NCBI GenBank assembly: GCA_015233155.1
Contig: JADFYG010000020.1
Location: 1-64,000 of the forward strand
DNA: 64,000 nt
DNA from: Candidatus Rifleibacteriota bacterium
GTDB taxonomy: Bacteria; Muiribacteriota; Ozemobacteria; Ozemobacterales; Ozemobacteraceae
Direction of reading: 5' to 3'
Below are positions 26,441 to 34,949 of the stretch, one piece after another. The notes under the pieces were generated by a model that worked only from the letters and a program-made list of their open reading frames with translations, did no database searches and was not told the DNA's origin. The number at the start of each line of letters is the position of its first letter. The stretch's first letter is position 1. A program made the translations under genes and the position numbers.

Positions 26441-28413
26441 GACAGCATTCCTTCGATTTCCTCAAGGATTTCCTCATTGGTGAAGTGATTGCCAATGATT
26501 GAGCCGGACGGACAATTCGGGACGCAGGTTCCGCATCCCTGGCAAAGAACCGGATTGATTTCCGCCACCTCATTCGCTTCGTCAAAAGATATGGCCTTAT
26601 AGGGACAAACCAGAATGCAGCATTTGCACCCTGAACATTTGTCTGAATTCACCTGAGCGTTAATTGGCTCAACTTCAATTTTGCGCCCTTCCACCAATTC
26701 TGAAAGAATGTATCCGGATGAAGCCACACCCTGATTCATGGTTTTTTGAATATCCATCGGAGACTGGCAGGTGCCAGCCATGAAAATACCACGGATTTTA
26801 GTTTTGCCTGAGTCGACACGGGGATGCAGCTCTTCAAAGAAACCAAATTTATCCCGGGGAATCTCAAAAACAGCGCTCAGCTTTTCCGTGTCAGGGGAGG
26901 GAATCAATGCCGGACACAGGACAACCATGTCGGTCCGGATTTTTTCAGCTTTCCCGCAATCAGTCTGGCTCAGAATGAAACTGCTACCGCCTTCTCGAAT
27001 GACCTTCAGGTCATCAATGGCATTATATCTGAAAAAACGTGTTTCTCCGCGCTGATGGGCCTGTTGGTACAATGCATAGTCCGATTTGCCGGCAATCGCC
27101 ACTTCCCTCAAAAAATGATCCACCTTGGTCCCAGGGGCTTTGTGAGCAATCAGGCTATTGTATTTGAAAGCGCATTGGCAGCAAATTCCTGAACAATACT
27201 CGGCGTGATTCTTATCAAGACTGCCTACGCAATGGATGATCGACACATGCTTCGGAATTTCGCCGTTGGACATTTCCAATTTACCCTGTGTCGGACCGTT
27301 CGATGCGAGCAGACGCTCGAATTCGAGACTGTTCACTACATCCGGAACGGTGCCGTAGCCGAGGTTCGGGAATCTGGACACATCATATAGGGATGCGCCA
27401 ATAGCGAGTATTACAGCTCCAAAGTTTTTTTCTATGACGGATGGAGTCTCCTCATAATTCACCGCTTCCGGCATCGGACAGGCGGTTTTGCATATACTAC
27501 AGTCAGTTCCCTTCGACCTTTGACAACTGTTCCAGTCGATGACTGGAGCGTTAGGCAGCCCTCCGGCGAATGGAAAATATATGGCCTTACGCTGATCGCG
27601 ACCGAAATTGTAATCATTCGGCACCGATACCGGACAGGGATTCACACATTCACCACAGCCGATACAAACGTGCGGATCGATGAAACGGGCATTCTTCCGG
27701 ATTTTAACCTGAAAATTCCCGAAAAAGCCCTTTACCTCCGAGACTTCGGAAAGAAGCAACAGTTCGATATTATGTGCATGATCACCGTGCAGGAATTCAC
27801 CCATCATGGGCTCCAGCATACAAGGTCCGCATTCCATGTCGGGAAAAACATCTTCGTAACGCACCGGAAGGCCACCGATTACCGGCCCTTTTTCAACGAC
27901 CGTTACTTTTCTACCCGCCTGAGCTAGGCTCAGAGCCGCTTTTATCCCTGCGACCCCGGCGCCGATCACCAGCACTTCAGGTATGATATCGATCGTTTTT
28001 TTTTCGAGAGGTTTGTGCAGTTTCACCCTGCGAATGGCGGTTTTGATATAGATTGCCGCTTTTCTGACGGCCCGATCTTTATCCACGGTGACCCAACTGA
28101 CATGCTCGCGGATGTTGACCATTTGCATAAGATACGGATTGATTCCGGCCTTCACAAGAACACGCCTGAAGGTTTCCTCATGGTCACGCGGAGAACATGC
28201 AACCACTACCACCCGATCCGGGCGGACTTCAGCCAGTTCTTTCTCCATCATGTTTTTCTCTTCTTCGCCGCAAAGAAAATCCACGACCTTGAAATGAATG
28301 GTGTCAGGAAGTCGCTTCAGTTCCTGCTCAATGAATGCCGCATCAACTTTATCCGAAATATTGCCGCCGCAGCGGCAGAAAAATACGCTGATTTTCACGG
28401 GTTTGTTGTCCAT
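26437..28413 (-). CDS. hdrA: HdrA-like FAD and iron-sulfur protein
   Basis: A 658-residue HdrA. The N-terminal domain has FFCRCGGNI. FAD binding is shown by GAGVAGIKAA (residues 151-160) and EKGPVIGG. One [4Fe-4S] ferredoxin motif (Cys250, 253, 256, 260) lies in an inserted segment, and two more lie at the C-terminus (CSGCKCCILVCP and CQGCGTCVPNCP). HdrA is the flavin-bifurcating centre of heterodisulfide-reductase-type complexes. No HdrB or HdrC gene is present in the window, so the final acceptor is unknown. GGAAG precedes the ATG, and the gene overlaps the protease gene by 19 bases. Confidence 0.94.
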   Translation of the reverse strand: MDNKPVKISVFFCRCGGNISDKVDAAFIEQELKRLPDTIHFKVVDFLCGEEEKNMMEKELAEVRPDRVVVVACSPRDHEETFRRVLVKAGINPYLMQMVNIREHVSWVTVDKDRAVRKAAIYIKTAIRRVKLHKPLEKKTIDIIPEVLVIGAGVAGIKAALSLAQAGRKVTVVEKGPVIGGLPVRYEDVFPDMECGPCMLEPMMGEFLHGDHAHNIELLLLSEVSEVKGFFGNFQVKIRKNARFIDPHVCIGCGECVNPCPVSVPNDYNFGRDQRKAIYFPFAGGLPNAPVIDWNSCQRSKGTDCSICKTACPMPEAVNYEETPSVIEKNFGAVILAIGASLYDVSRFPNLGYGTVPDVVNSLEFERLLASNGPTQGKLEMSNGEIPKHVSIIHCVGSLDKNHAEYCSGICCQCAFKYNSLIAHKAPGTKVDHFLREVAIAGKSDYALYQQAHQRGETRFFRYNAIDDLKVIREGGSSFILSQTDCGKAEKIRTDMVVLCPALIPSPDTEKLSAVFEIPRDKFGFFEELHPRVDSGKTKIRGIFMAGTCQSPMDIQKTMNQGVASSGYILSELVEGRKIEVEPINAQVNSDKCSGCKCCILVCPYKAISFDEANEVAEINPVLCQGCGTCVPNCPSGSIIGNHFTNEEILEEIEGMLS

Positions 28414-28868
28414 TCTTCCAGGAACCTCGCAATAGTTGTCAGTGCCAGGGGAACGGCCTGTTCCACTTCAGGAGTCAGAGTTTCGCTGAATGTTTCCACA
28501 TCTCCGGCTTCAATGCCCAGAATTTGCATGCGCCGTGGCAGCTTCAGTCCCAGCGCCTGGCCGGTTGAAACTGCGTGGCCGAGAGAAGAATCATGGGAAC
28601 AGGAAATATTTCTGGTCGTCGAAACGGAATCAATGGAAAACTCAATGACTGTTCCGGGAACTGAACTCCCGGTTTCCATGGCATCCACCACGATAGCCTG
28701 ATCATATCCGACCATGGCCTCCATGAGCCGTAGACCACCCGCTCCCAGTTCCAGGGTGTCGGCACGGGAAGCCAGGTCCGGGGTTTGGCAGAACCGGCGT
28801 ACAACCTCCAGCCCGACCCCATCGTCGCTCAGAATGGGATTTCCCAACCCGATCAGGATTGTCCGCAT
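28395..28868 (-). CDS. [NiFe] hydrogenase maturation protease
   Basis: A 157-residue peptidase of the HycI/HyaD family. It has the motif GLGNPILSDDGVGLEV at the N-terminus (Ni-sensing Asp) and a second acidic site, IVVDAMETGSS, near residue 58. It removes the C-terminal tail of the large subunit after nickel insertion. The large subunit at 33441-34931 still carries such a tail, 26 residues beyond its last nickel-site motif. The ATG lies four bases after the stop codon of the mvhA relic, which shows that the gene originally followed mvhA directly. Confidence 0.93.
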   Translation of the reverse strand: MRTILIGLGNPILSDDGVGLEVVRRFCQTPDLASRADTLELGAGGLRLMEAMVGYDQAIVVDAMETGSSVPGTVIEFSIDSVSTTRNISCSHDSSLGHAVSTGQALGLKLPRRMQILGIEAGDVETFSETLTPEVEQAVPLALTTIARFLEEWTTNP

Positions 28869-29073
28869 AACATCAGTCCCTCCGGTGGGTTTCCAGAATG
28901 TTGCCCCTGGAATCCCTGATGTTCACGATCAGCTGCATTTCACCCGGCAGCGAATGCGTGGCACAGGAGAAGCACGGATCATAGAGTCGAAATGCCATTT
29001 CAATCTGATTCAGCAGACCTTCCGAAACAACTTTCCCTTAGGCTATAATCTTCTCTGCCGCACATTTCAGGGA
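28866..29073 (-). pseudogene. Relic 3' end of hydrogenase large-subunit gene (direct repeat, copy 1)
   Basis: 208 bases match the end of mvhA at 33434-33641 with no gap and about 12 mismatches by my count; nine of these fall in the 55 bases farthest from the stop codon. It includes the DPCFSCATH nickel motif and the cleavable tail. In frame, an Ala-stop (GCC TAA) replaces Thr-Lys, so the fragment cannot extend upstream. It is a leftover of the mvhA end that once joined the protease gene. Confidence 0.92.
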
Positions 29074-29102
29074 TCAGATAGGGATTGGCTTTTTTCGAGC
29101 GG

Positions 29103-29132
29103 AGCATACCACATCTCAGTTTTGCGAGTCAA
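29103..29132 (-). promoter_or_regulatory. Predicted promoter facing the protease-hdrA-mvhD operon
   Basis: TTGACT and TATGCT are separated by 18 bases, with a TG one base before the -10 box. It lies just inside the inserted segment and points at the mvhA relic and the protease gene. It could replace the promoter lost when the operon was cut. Confidence 0.45.
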
Positions 29133-29177
29133 AGACCGATTTTTTGAGTATTTCTGACAATTGAGGTAAGGATGGAT

Positions 29178-29207
29178 TTTAGATCGAAAAACAAGGAATG
29201 GTATAAT
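29178..29207 (+). promoter_or_regulatory. Predicted promoter of the Hpt-like repeat gene
   Basis: A perfect extended -10, TGGTATAAT (TATAAT at 29202-29207), with a weak -35 TTTAGA 18 bases upstream. The surrounding 50 bases resemble the promoter region at 30806-30833, with the shared core CGAAAAACAAGG. Confidence 0.55.
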
Positions 29208-29322
29208 GTAGTCAACTACTCGTTATCGTTCTGTTATCATTGCTTTGAATTGAGGCGAGGTGCGAGCTGCGGCCTGAATGTTTCTTGTGGAAAAATTGTT
29301 GGCAAATTGTGAGGTTTGCATC

Positions 29323-30759
29323 ATGAGTCATGATGATATGAAGGTTCCATTTCCGATACTGTCGACTTCCAGTTGTTCATCGAGTGATGGTGATGTGAAA
29401 CTGGCGTTTGAAAAATACATGGAATTAACCAATTTATATCAAACCCTTGTGAAGAACAATCGGCTTAAGGATGCGGAAAAAGTCCTGCTTGCCATCGAAG
29501 CCGCGAAAAACGAGTATGAAGCCGAACTTATTGATGAGAAAGAACGGGAAGAAGTTGAAAAAGGGGACGAGAGCCTACGTGTCCAGTATATGAACAAGTG
29601 TATCGATGTTGCCCGAAAGAGTCTCGATATGCTGGATAAAAGTCTCCTGGAATTGAAGCAAAATCCCACCAATTCTGAGGCCTTGCGGGAAATCAGGCAC
29701 TTCGTGCATACCTTTGGCTGCAAAATGGTAAGGTTGGGCTATTTTAACTTTTTCTTATTTACCTCTGATTTATACCACTTCCTTTTGTCACTATCGCAGT
29801 GCAAGTTAGCAGTTTCCTCTCAGATAATGGATTTGCTCATTGAAGTGGCTGGTATGTTGCGGGTTCTGATGAATGACGTCATTTCCAAAACCGATTCCAA
29901 GGTTCATTCGGAAGTGATTTCCCAAATACTTAAAAAACTCGAAGATGCAGAGTCAACCCTGCCCGAAAAAATACCGGATCCCCGGTATGTGGAAATGTGC
30001 ATTGTTGATTTCCGGAAGCAACTCGATATGTTGGATAAAAGTCTCATTGATTGGAATCAGGATCTCTGCAATTTACAGGTCATGCTGAAAATCGATTATA
30101 TCGCGGGCGAATTGAAAGCCATGGCGGATATCATGGGTTTTGGAAATGTTATCCATTTACTCAAAGAAATGAGAAATATAGTTTATAAACTGGAGGATTT
30201 CGAGTTGGCAGTTTCCTCTGAGATAGTGGATTTGCTGATTGAAACGACTGGTGTGTTGCGGATTCTGATAAATGACATCATTTCCAAAACCGATTCCAGG
30301 ATTGATGTGGAAGTGATTTCAAAAAAACTCAATGACGCAGCATCTGTCAAACTCCATGTAGCAAGAGTGGATCCCCGGTTTAAAGGCATGTATATCAGTA
30401 GCTCCCAGAATTGTCTCGAATATATGGATATAAATCTCCTGAAGTTGAAGCAGGATCCCGGCAACTCCGAAGTTAGGCGGATAATCTTTATGACCGTGGT
30501 CCAATTGAAAGGCTTGCCGACTATCATGGGTTTTGAAAAGGTGGTCCATTTGGCTCAGCAAATGGAAAATATCCTCAATAAACTGGAGACTAGCGAGTCA
30601 GCAGTTTCCTCTCAGGTAGTGGATTTGCTAATTGAAACTGCCGGTGCGTTGCGGATTCTGATAAATGACATCATTTCCAATACCGATTCCAAGGTTGAAG
30701 TGGAAGCGCTTTCAAAAAAACTCAGTGACACAGTATCCGTCACACTTCCTGAAAAATGA
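29323..30759 (+). CDS. Triple Hpt-like repeat protein
   Basis: A 478-residue soluble protein. After a charged helical start (residues 25-80) come three tandem units of about 130 residues with the helical pattern of CheA-type Hpt domains: LDMLDKSLLELKQNP, then a histidine helix, then a segment like SSQIMDLLIEVAGMLRVLMNDVISKTDS. Unit 1 keeps a His (VHTFGCKM). In units 2 and 3 the matching place is Gly (AGELKAM) and Val (VVQLKGL). So at most one unit could carry phosphate. The start at 29323 is chosen for GAGG eight bases upstream; the frame is open from 29278. It lies in the inserted segment and has no close neighbour kinase. Confidence 0.75.
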   Translation: MSHDDMKVPFPILSTSSCSSSDGDVKLAFEKYMELTNLYQTLVKNNRLKDAEKVLLAIEAAKNEYEAELIDEKEREEVEKGDESLRVQYMNKCIDVARKSLDMLDKSLLELKQNPTNSEALREIRHFVHTFGCKMVRLGYFNFFLFTSDLYHFLLSLSQCKLAVSSQIMDLLIEVAGMLRVLMNDVISKTDSKVHSEVISQILKKLEDAESTLPEKIPDPRYVEMCIVDFRKQLDMLDKSLIDWNQDLCNLQVMLKIDYIAGELKAMADIMGFGNVIHLLKEMRNIVYKLEDFELAVSSEIVDLLIETTGVLRILINDIISKTDSRIDVEVISKKLNDAASVKLHVARVDPRFKGMYISSSQNCLEYMDINLLKLKQDPGNSEVRRIIFMTVVQLKGLPTIMGFEKVVHLAQQMENILNKLETSESAVSSQVVDLLIETAGALRILINDIISNTDSKVEVEALSKKLSDTVSVTLPEK

Positions 30760-30805
30760 GCGGAACCCAAAAATCGAAAGTTGAAATTGAGGTTGGTATA
30801 TAATT

Positions 30806-30833
30806 TTGAGCGAAAAACAAGGTTTGGTATAAA
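30806..30833 (+). promoter_or_regulatory. Predicted promoter of the S9 peptidase gene
   Basis: TTGAGC and TATAAA with a 16-base spacer and an extended TG before the -10 box. The core CGAAAAACAAGG and TGGTATAA are shared with the promoter at 29178-29207, so the two cargo genes may respond to the same regulator. Confidence 0.5.
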
Positions 30834-30916
30834 CCGGTTCGTGAAAGCAAATTCCCATCTGATGGTATTCTGTGTCTGAAAAACATATTCGACAATCTTC
30901 GCACGGAGGCTTTCCG

Positions 30917-33415
30917 ATGAAAGCTCATCGCACCCTTTCTGGAAATATTTTTGCAAATAGATGCGTTCAATATCTGCATCTGTTTGCGTCGGTTACAATG
31001 TTTTTGCTGGCAATTGGCGGAATTAGTGCGGTTGCGGTGGCGGCCGATGAAATATACAAGCTCCCGCCGCAGCGCATTGTCGAGATTGTTGACACTCCGG
31101 ACACGCCGGCCAGCGTGATGGCGCCGCAGGGCGATATGCTGATGCTAATTGAGCGTCAGGAACTGATATCGATTGCAGATCTGGCCGAGCCGATCCTGCG
31201 CCTCGCCGGCATACGTTTTTGGCCACGGAGAAATTCTATTCAGAGGAAGAGCTTTACGCGTCGGGTGACCGTGAAGTCTATTAAGAATGGTACTGAAACT
31301 GTCCTGCAAATGTCCGCCGGAATGAAGGGCGGCTGGCCGAAGTTCTCTCCGAATGGCCGAAAAATCGCAATCTCTAATGTTGCCAGTGAAGGTATCGAGG
31401 TCTGGGTCTTTGATTCGGCAAACGGCATAGGCAGAAAGGTCGTCGATGCACGTACCAACGGCATACTGCTGCCGGTATACGGCTGGGAACGCGACAGCAG
31501 GCATTTACTTGTGCCACTCGTTCCCGCTGATCGTGGCGTTGCGCCGGTTAACCCGTTGGCTCCCGCCGGACCCAATATCCTGGAAACGCGTGGTGTGCTG
31601 GCAAAGAACCGCACCTACCAGGATCTTCTCCAGACCGCTGCAGACGAGGAGTTGTTCGCGTATTACGCACGCTCCCAGTTGGCACGGATCGATATCGAGA
31701 GTGGCGAGACGAAGCCGATTGGCCGACCGGATTGGTATGTTGGTGTTTCACCTTCACCCGATGGCTCGCAACTGCTCGTAGAACGACTCGATCGGCCGTT
31801 TTCGCGGTCCGTTCCATATGATCTGTTTCCGCGTGTGTTCGAGATATGGAATGCGAGTGATGGCACGGTGCTAAAAACCTTGTGGCATCGTCCCCTTGCG
31901 ATCCAGCTGCCGATCGAAGGTGTGGTGACAGGTCCGCGTGACTTTCAGTGGAATCAGCTTGCCTCAGCTTCTCTGCTTTGGAGCGAGGCGCTGGATGGCG
32001 GCGATCCATCGGCCACGGCAACTTTCCGGGATAGATTGATGATACTATCGGCTCCGTTTACTGGTTCTCCTACGCCGGTCATCGATCTGCCCCAACGATA
32101 TTCCAACACTATTTGGCTTGATCGACCTGGTTGGATGCTGGTTACCGACTATGATCGAGACAAGCGCCGGCGGAAAACCAGACTTGTCGAGCTGGATAAT
32201 CTAAAAACAGCGTCCGAAGCTCCTTTGATCTTCGACCTGTCGGTTCATGACGAATACAATTTTCCGGGAGACCCTGTCCATCACAGTTATCCGGACGGTC
32301 GAACCGTCGCGATTCTCGCATCCGATACAATATTTCTTTCTGGGTATGGTGCAACTGTCGATGGATATCGTCCATTCCTGCAAAGATATTCGTTATCTGA
32401 CAATAAAAAGTTCGAACTGTTTCGCGCGGCGACCGATACCTTCGAGTATTTCGTCGACTTCGCAGACGAATCGCGCTCAAAGATCGTCACGACCAGGGAA
32501 AGTCCCACGCTGCCACCAAATATCTTTGTCCGGTCATTGCCTGCAGCGGGATTGAGCGGTGAGCGCGCAGGGGAACCGGTTGCGGTGACTGCGTTCACGG
32601 ATTCCATCCCGGAATTCGGGCGGATAAGGAAAGAGCTGTTGTCGTATCGCCGTGCAGACGGCATACCGCTTTCCGGGACATTATATTATCCGCTTGACTA
32701 TGCCTCTGGAACGCGAGTCCCGGTTGTTGTTTCCGCTTACCCGCTCGAATACACGAATGCCAGTGATGCAGGGCAGGTTCGCTCTGTAACAAACCGTTAT
32801 TCAAGGATTGGGCGTGACTCTTTCCTGTTTTTTGTTCTGCATGGATATGCGGTTCTCGAGAATGCCGAGATTCCGATAGTGGGTGATCCATTGCATGCGA
32901 ATGACACATTCGTCGAGCAATTGAAGGCTGGGGCTCAGGCGGCAGTCGATGCGCTGGTCGCGAAGGGAGTCGCCGATCGAGGGCGGATCGGCGTTGTTGG
33001 CCACTCATATGGCGCGTTCATGGTTGCGAATCTCCTCGCGCATACCGACCTTTTCGCTGCCGGAATCGCTCGCAGCGGCGCATACAATCGGACGCTGACC
33101 CCGTTTGGTTTCCAGGGAGAGCGCCGCACCTACTGGGAAGCGACCGACGTCTACACGAAGCTGTCGCCATTCACCCATGCTGACAAGATAAAGAAACCCC
33201 TGTTGATGATCCATGGAGAAGTCGACGATAACTCGGGCACGTTTCCGATGCAGAGCGAGAGGATGTTCGCGGCGATTGGCGGACATGGTGGCACCGCCCG
33301 TCTGGTGATTCTTCCTTACGAAGCGCATGCATACTGTGCGCGTGAATCAGTTCTGCATGTGCTCGCGGAAAGTTTTGACTGGTTTGACCATTACGTTCGG
33401 GAACAAAAACCCTGA
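30917..33415 (+). CDS. S9-family prolyl oligopeptidase-like peptidase, exported
   Basis: An 832-residue protein with a signal peptide (LFASVTMFLLAIGGISAVAVAA, cut near residue 41), a beta-propeller part to about residue 560, and a C-terminal alpha/beta hydrolase. The catalytic residues are Ser697 (GHSYGAF), Asp770 or Asp771 (GEVDDNSG) and His804 (YEAHAY). The length and the GEVDDNSGT motif resemble S9D glutamyl-endopeptidase-like enzymes. The ATG at 30917 has GGAGG seven bases upstream; the frame opens 15 codons earlier. It is the second gene of the inserted segment and ends 26 bases from the convergent mvhA stop. Codon use looks more GC-rich than the hydrogenase genes, which would suit transfer. 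Confidence 0.9.
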   Translation: MKAHRTLSGNIFANRCVQYLHLFASVTMFLLAIGGISAVAVAADEIYKLPPQRIVEIVDTPDTPASVMAPQGDMLMLIERQELISIADLAEPILRLAGIRFWPRRNSIQRKSFTRRVTVKSIKNGTETVLQMSAGMKGGWPKFSPNGRKIAISNVASEGIEVWVFDSANGIGRKVVDARTNGILLPVYGWERDSRHLLVPLVPADRGVAPVNPLAPAGPNILETRGVLAKNRTYQDLLQTAADEELFAYYARSQLARIDIESGETKPIGRPDWYVGVSPSPDGSQLLVERLDRPFSRSVPYDLFPRVFEIWNASDGTVLKTLWHRPLAIQLPIEGVVTGPRDFQWNQLASASLLWSEALDGGDPSATATFRDRLMILSAPFTGSPTPVIDLPQRYSNTIWLDRPGWMLVTDYDRDKRRRKTRLVELDNLKTASEAPLIFDLSVHDEYNFPGDPVHHSYPDGRTVAILASDTIFLSGYGATVDGYRPFLQRYSLSDNKKFELFRAATDTFEYFVDFADESRSKIVTTRESPTLPPNIFVRSLPAAGLSGERAGEPVAVTAFTDSIPEFGRIRKELLSYRRADGIPLSGTLYYPLDYASGTRVPVVVSAYPLEYTNASDAGQVRSVTNRYSRIGRDSFLFFVLHGYAVLENAEIPIVGDPLHANDTFVEQLKAGAQAAVDALVAKGVADRGRIGVVGHSYGAFMVANLLAHTDLFAAGIARSGAYNRTLTPFGFQGERRTYWEATDVYTKLSPFTHADKIKKPLLMIHGEVDDNSGTFPMQSERMFAAIGGHGGTARLVILPYEAHAYCARESVLHVLAESFDWFDHYVREQKP

Positions 33416-33433
33416 ACCCGATCTTCACAGTTC

Positions 33434-33641
33434 CATAACATCAGTCCCTCTGGTGGGTTTCCAGAATGTTGCCCCTGGAATCCCTGATGTTCACGATCAG
33501 CTGCATTTCACCCGGCAGCGAATGCGTGGCGCAGGAGAAGCACGGATCATAGAGTCGAAATGCCATTTCAATCTGATTCAGCAGGCCTTCGGATACAACT
33601 TTCCCTTTGGTTATAAGCTTTTCCGCCGCCCGTTTCAGGGA
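33434..33641 (-). repeat. Direct repeat, copy 2 (3' end of intact mvhA)
   Basis: The same 208 bases as at 28866-29073, here continuous with the full mvhA gene. The match begins with CATAACATCAG, which includes bases that at the other copy form the start codon of the protease gene. That shows the original junction was mvhA followed by the protease gene. Confidence 0.92.
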
Positions 33642-34931
33642 CATTGTAATGGGAGCATAATTGTTGGTGGTTCCGACGATGAGATTTACACTCGTCAGAA
33701 TCCCGCGACTGTCAGCTTCGAAATGGTGGGTCAGCGTTCCGCGGGGCGCTTCGACAGCACCGATTCCGCCGGCCGGATTGATCTCACCGGAAGGCAGTAT
33801 CCGGGTTTTGTCAGACAGGATCTCGTCGTCCCGGGCCAGTTCAAGCATGCGCTCAGCGGCATAGAGCAGCTCTATAAGTCGCGCCCAATGAGTAGCCAGA
33901 CGATGATGTACGGGCTGATAACGGCCGTCAATTTTCCTGCTTCCAAGGGTGTTATAGAAGCGTTCAAAATGCTCCTGGGCCTCGGGTGTTGCCATGGAAT
34001 CGGCGGCATTGAGCCGGGACAGAGGAGATGCACAGTAGACGCCGCTCTCATTGCCATCGACAAAGCCTTTCCAGCCGACATTTTTCAGATACGGATATTT
34101 CAGATACGTCCAGGGTTCGACCCGCTCCGCGATATGCTTGGAGTAATCCCTGGCCGGATATTTGATGAACTCTTTTCCCTCGGGGGTCACAACCCGAATC
34201 TTGCCATCATAGAAGTTGACCTGGTTTCTCTCATCAACCATGCCCATGTAGTAGGTCTTATGATAATAAATATCTGAGGTGACCATCGACAGGAGTTTAG
34301 CGTTCTTCAATACCAGGTCATCAAAAATCTTCAGGGAAAACCTGGCGAAATCAATGTTTTTCATCGCAGAATCCAGGATCGTCTTCCGCTCTTCATTGGA
34401 AATTCTGCGCGACCACCCCCCTGGCACTCCTCCAACCGGGTGGACTGCCCTTCCGCCTATGGTCTTGATGATGTCATGGTTTCTTGACCGGCACTCAAAA
34501 ACCTGTTTTCCTATGTCCAGGCCTACCTTGCGGATCACGCCCAGAATATTCCTTTCTTCAGGAGGTGCATCAGGACCCACAATGAAATCCGGTCCACCGA
34601 GGGCATAAAAATGAGTGGTATGGTCAGCAACGTAAAAGGCTGAATACAGCAGTTCCCTGATCTTTTTTCCCGCCGGAGGAACCTCGACCATGAACAGATC
34701 GTCAAGCGCCTTGGCTGCAGCCATGTGATGGGCTTCCGGACAAACTCCGCATATTCGGCTGGTAATGACGGGCATTTCCTCGGCCTGACGCCCTACACAG
34801 AAACGCTCAAAACCTCTTAACTCCGGAATCTGAAAATACACGTTCTGAACGCTGCCGTCATCATTCAGGAATATTTCAATCCGGCCGTGGCCTTCGAGAC
34901 GAGTGATCGGATCAATGGTGATTCTTGTCAT
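33441..34931 (-). CDS. mvhA: [NiFe] hydrogenase large subunit, group 3 (MvhA-like)
   Basis: A 496-residue large subunit. The nickel site is formed by RICGVC (Cys61, Cys64) and DPCFSC (Cys464, Cys467), with His470 and a 26-residue tail SLPGEM... that the maturation protease would remove. The sequence and the MvhG/MvhD/HdrA partners point to the cytoplasmic group 3c type, which feeds electrons to an Hdr complex. It starts 18 bases after the small-subunit stop. It is now cut off from its protease, hdrA and mvhD by the 4.4-kb insertion, and is convergent with the inserted peptidase gene. Confidence 0.95.
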   Translation of the reverse strand: MTRITIDPITRLEGHGRIEIFLNDDGSVQNVYFQIPELRGFERFCVGRQAEEMPVITSRICGVCPEAHHMAAAKALDDLFMVEVPPAGKKIRELLYSAFYVADHTTHFYALGGPDFIVGPDAPPEERNILGVIRKVGLDIGKQVFECRSRNHDIIKTIGGRAVHPVGGVPGGWSRRISNEERKTILDSAMKNIDFARFSLKIFDDLVLKNAKLLSMVTSDIYYHKTYYMGMVDERNQVNFYDGKIRVVTPEGKEFIKYPARDYSKHIAERVEPWTYLKYPYLKNVGWKGFVDGNESGVYCASPLSRLNAADSMATPEAQEHFERFYNTLGSRKIDGRYQPVHHRLATHWARLIELLYAAERMLELARDDEILSDKTRILPSGEINPAGGIGAVEAPRGTLTHHFEADSRGILTSVNLIVGTTNNYAPITMSLKRAAEKLITKGKVVSEGLLNQIEMAFRLYDPCFSCATHSLPGEMQLIVNIRDSRGNILETHQRD

Positions 34932-34949
34932 GGAAATCCTTTGCCGGGA

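Larger units (their letters stand above)
29074..33433. other. 4.4-kb inserted segment between mvhA and its accessory operon
   Basis: The segment lies exactly between the two 208-bp copies of the mvhA 3' end. It carries two genes on the strand opposite to the hydrogenase genes. No transposase, integrase or terminal inverted repeat is seen. The arrangement (whole mvhA, new DNA, 3' fragment, downstream operon) is what a single crossover of a circular molecule carrying the mvhA end would leave. Confidence 0.75.

Noticed and set aside
29074..33433. Inserted segment as an insertion sequence or prophage
   Set aside because: No transposase, integrase or terminal inverted repeats; the flanks are copies of a host gene end.
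28714..34277. Plus-strand frames of 147 and 316 codons that share a 65-residue stretch
   Set aside because: The shared part is only the antisense reading of the duplicated mvhA 3' end.
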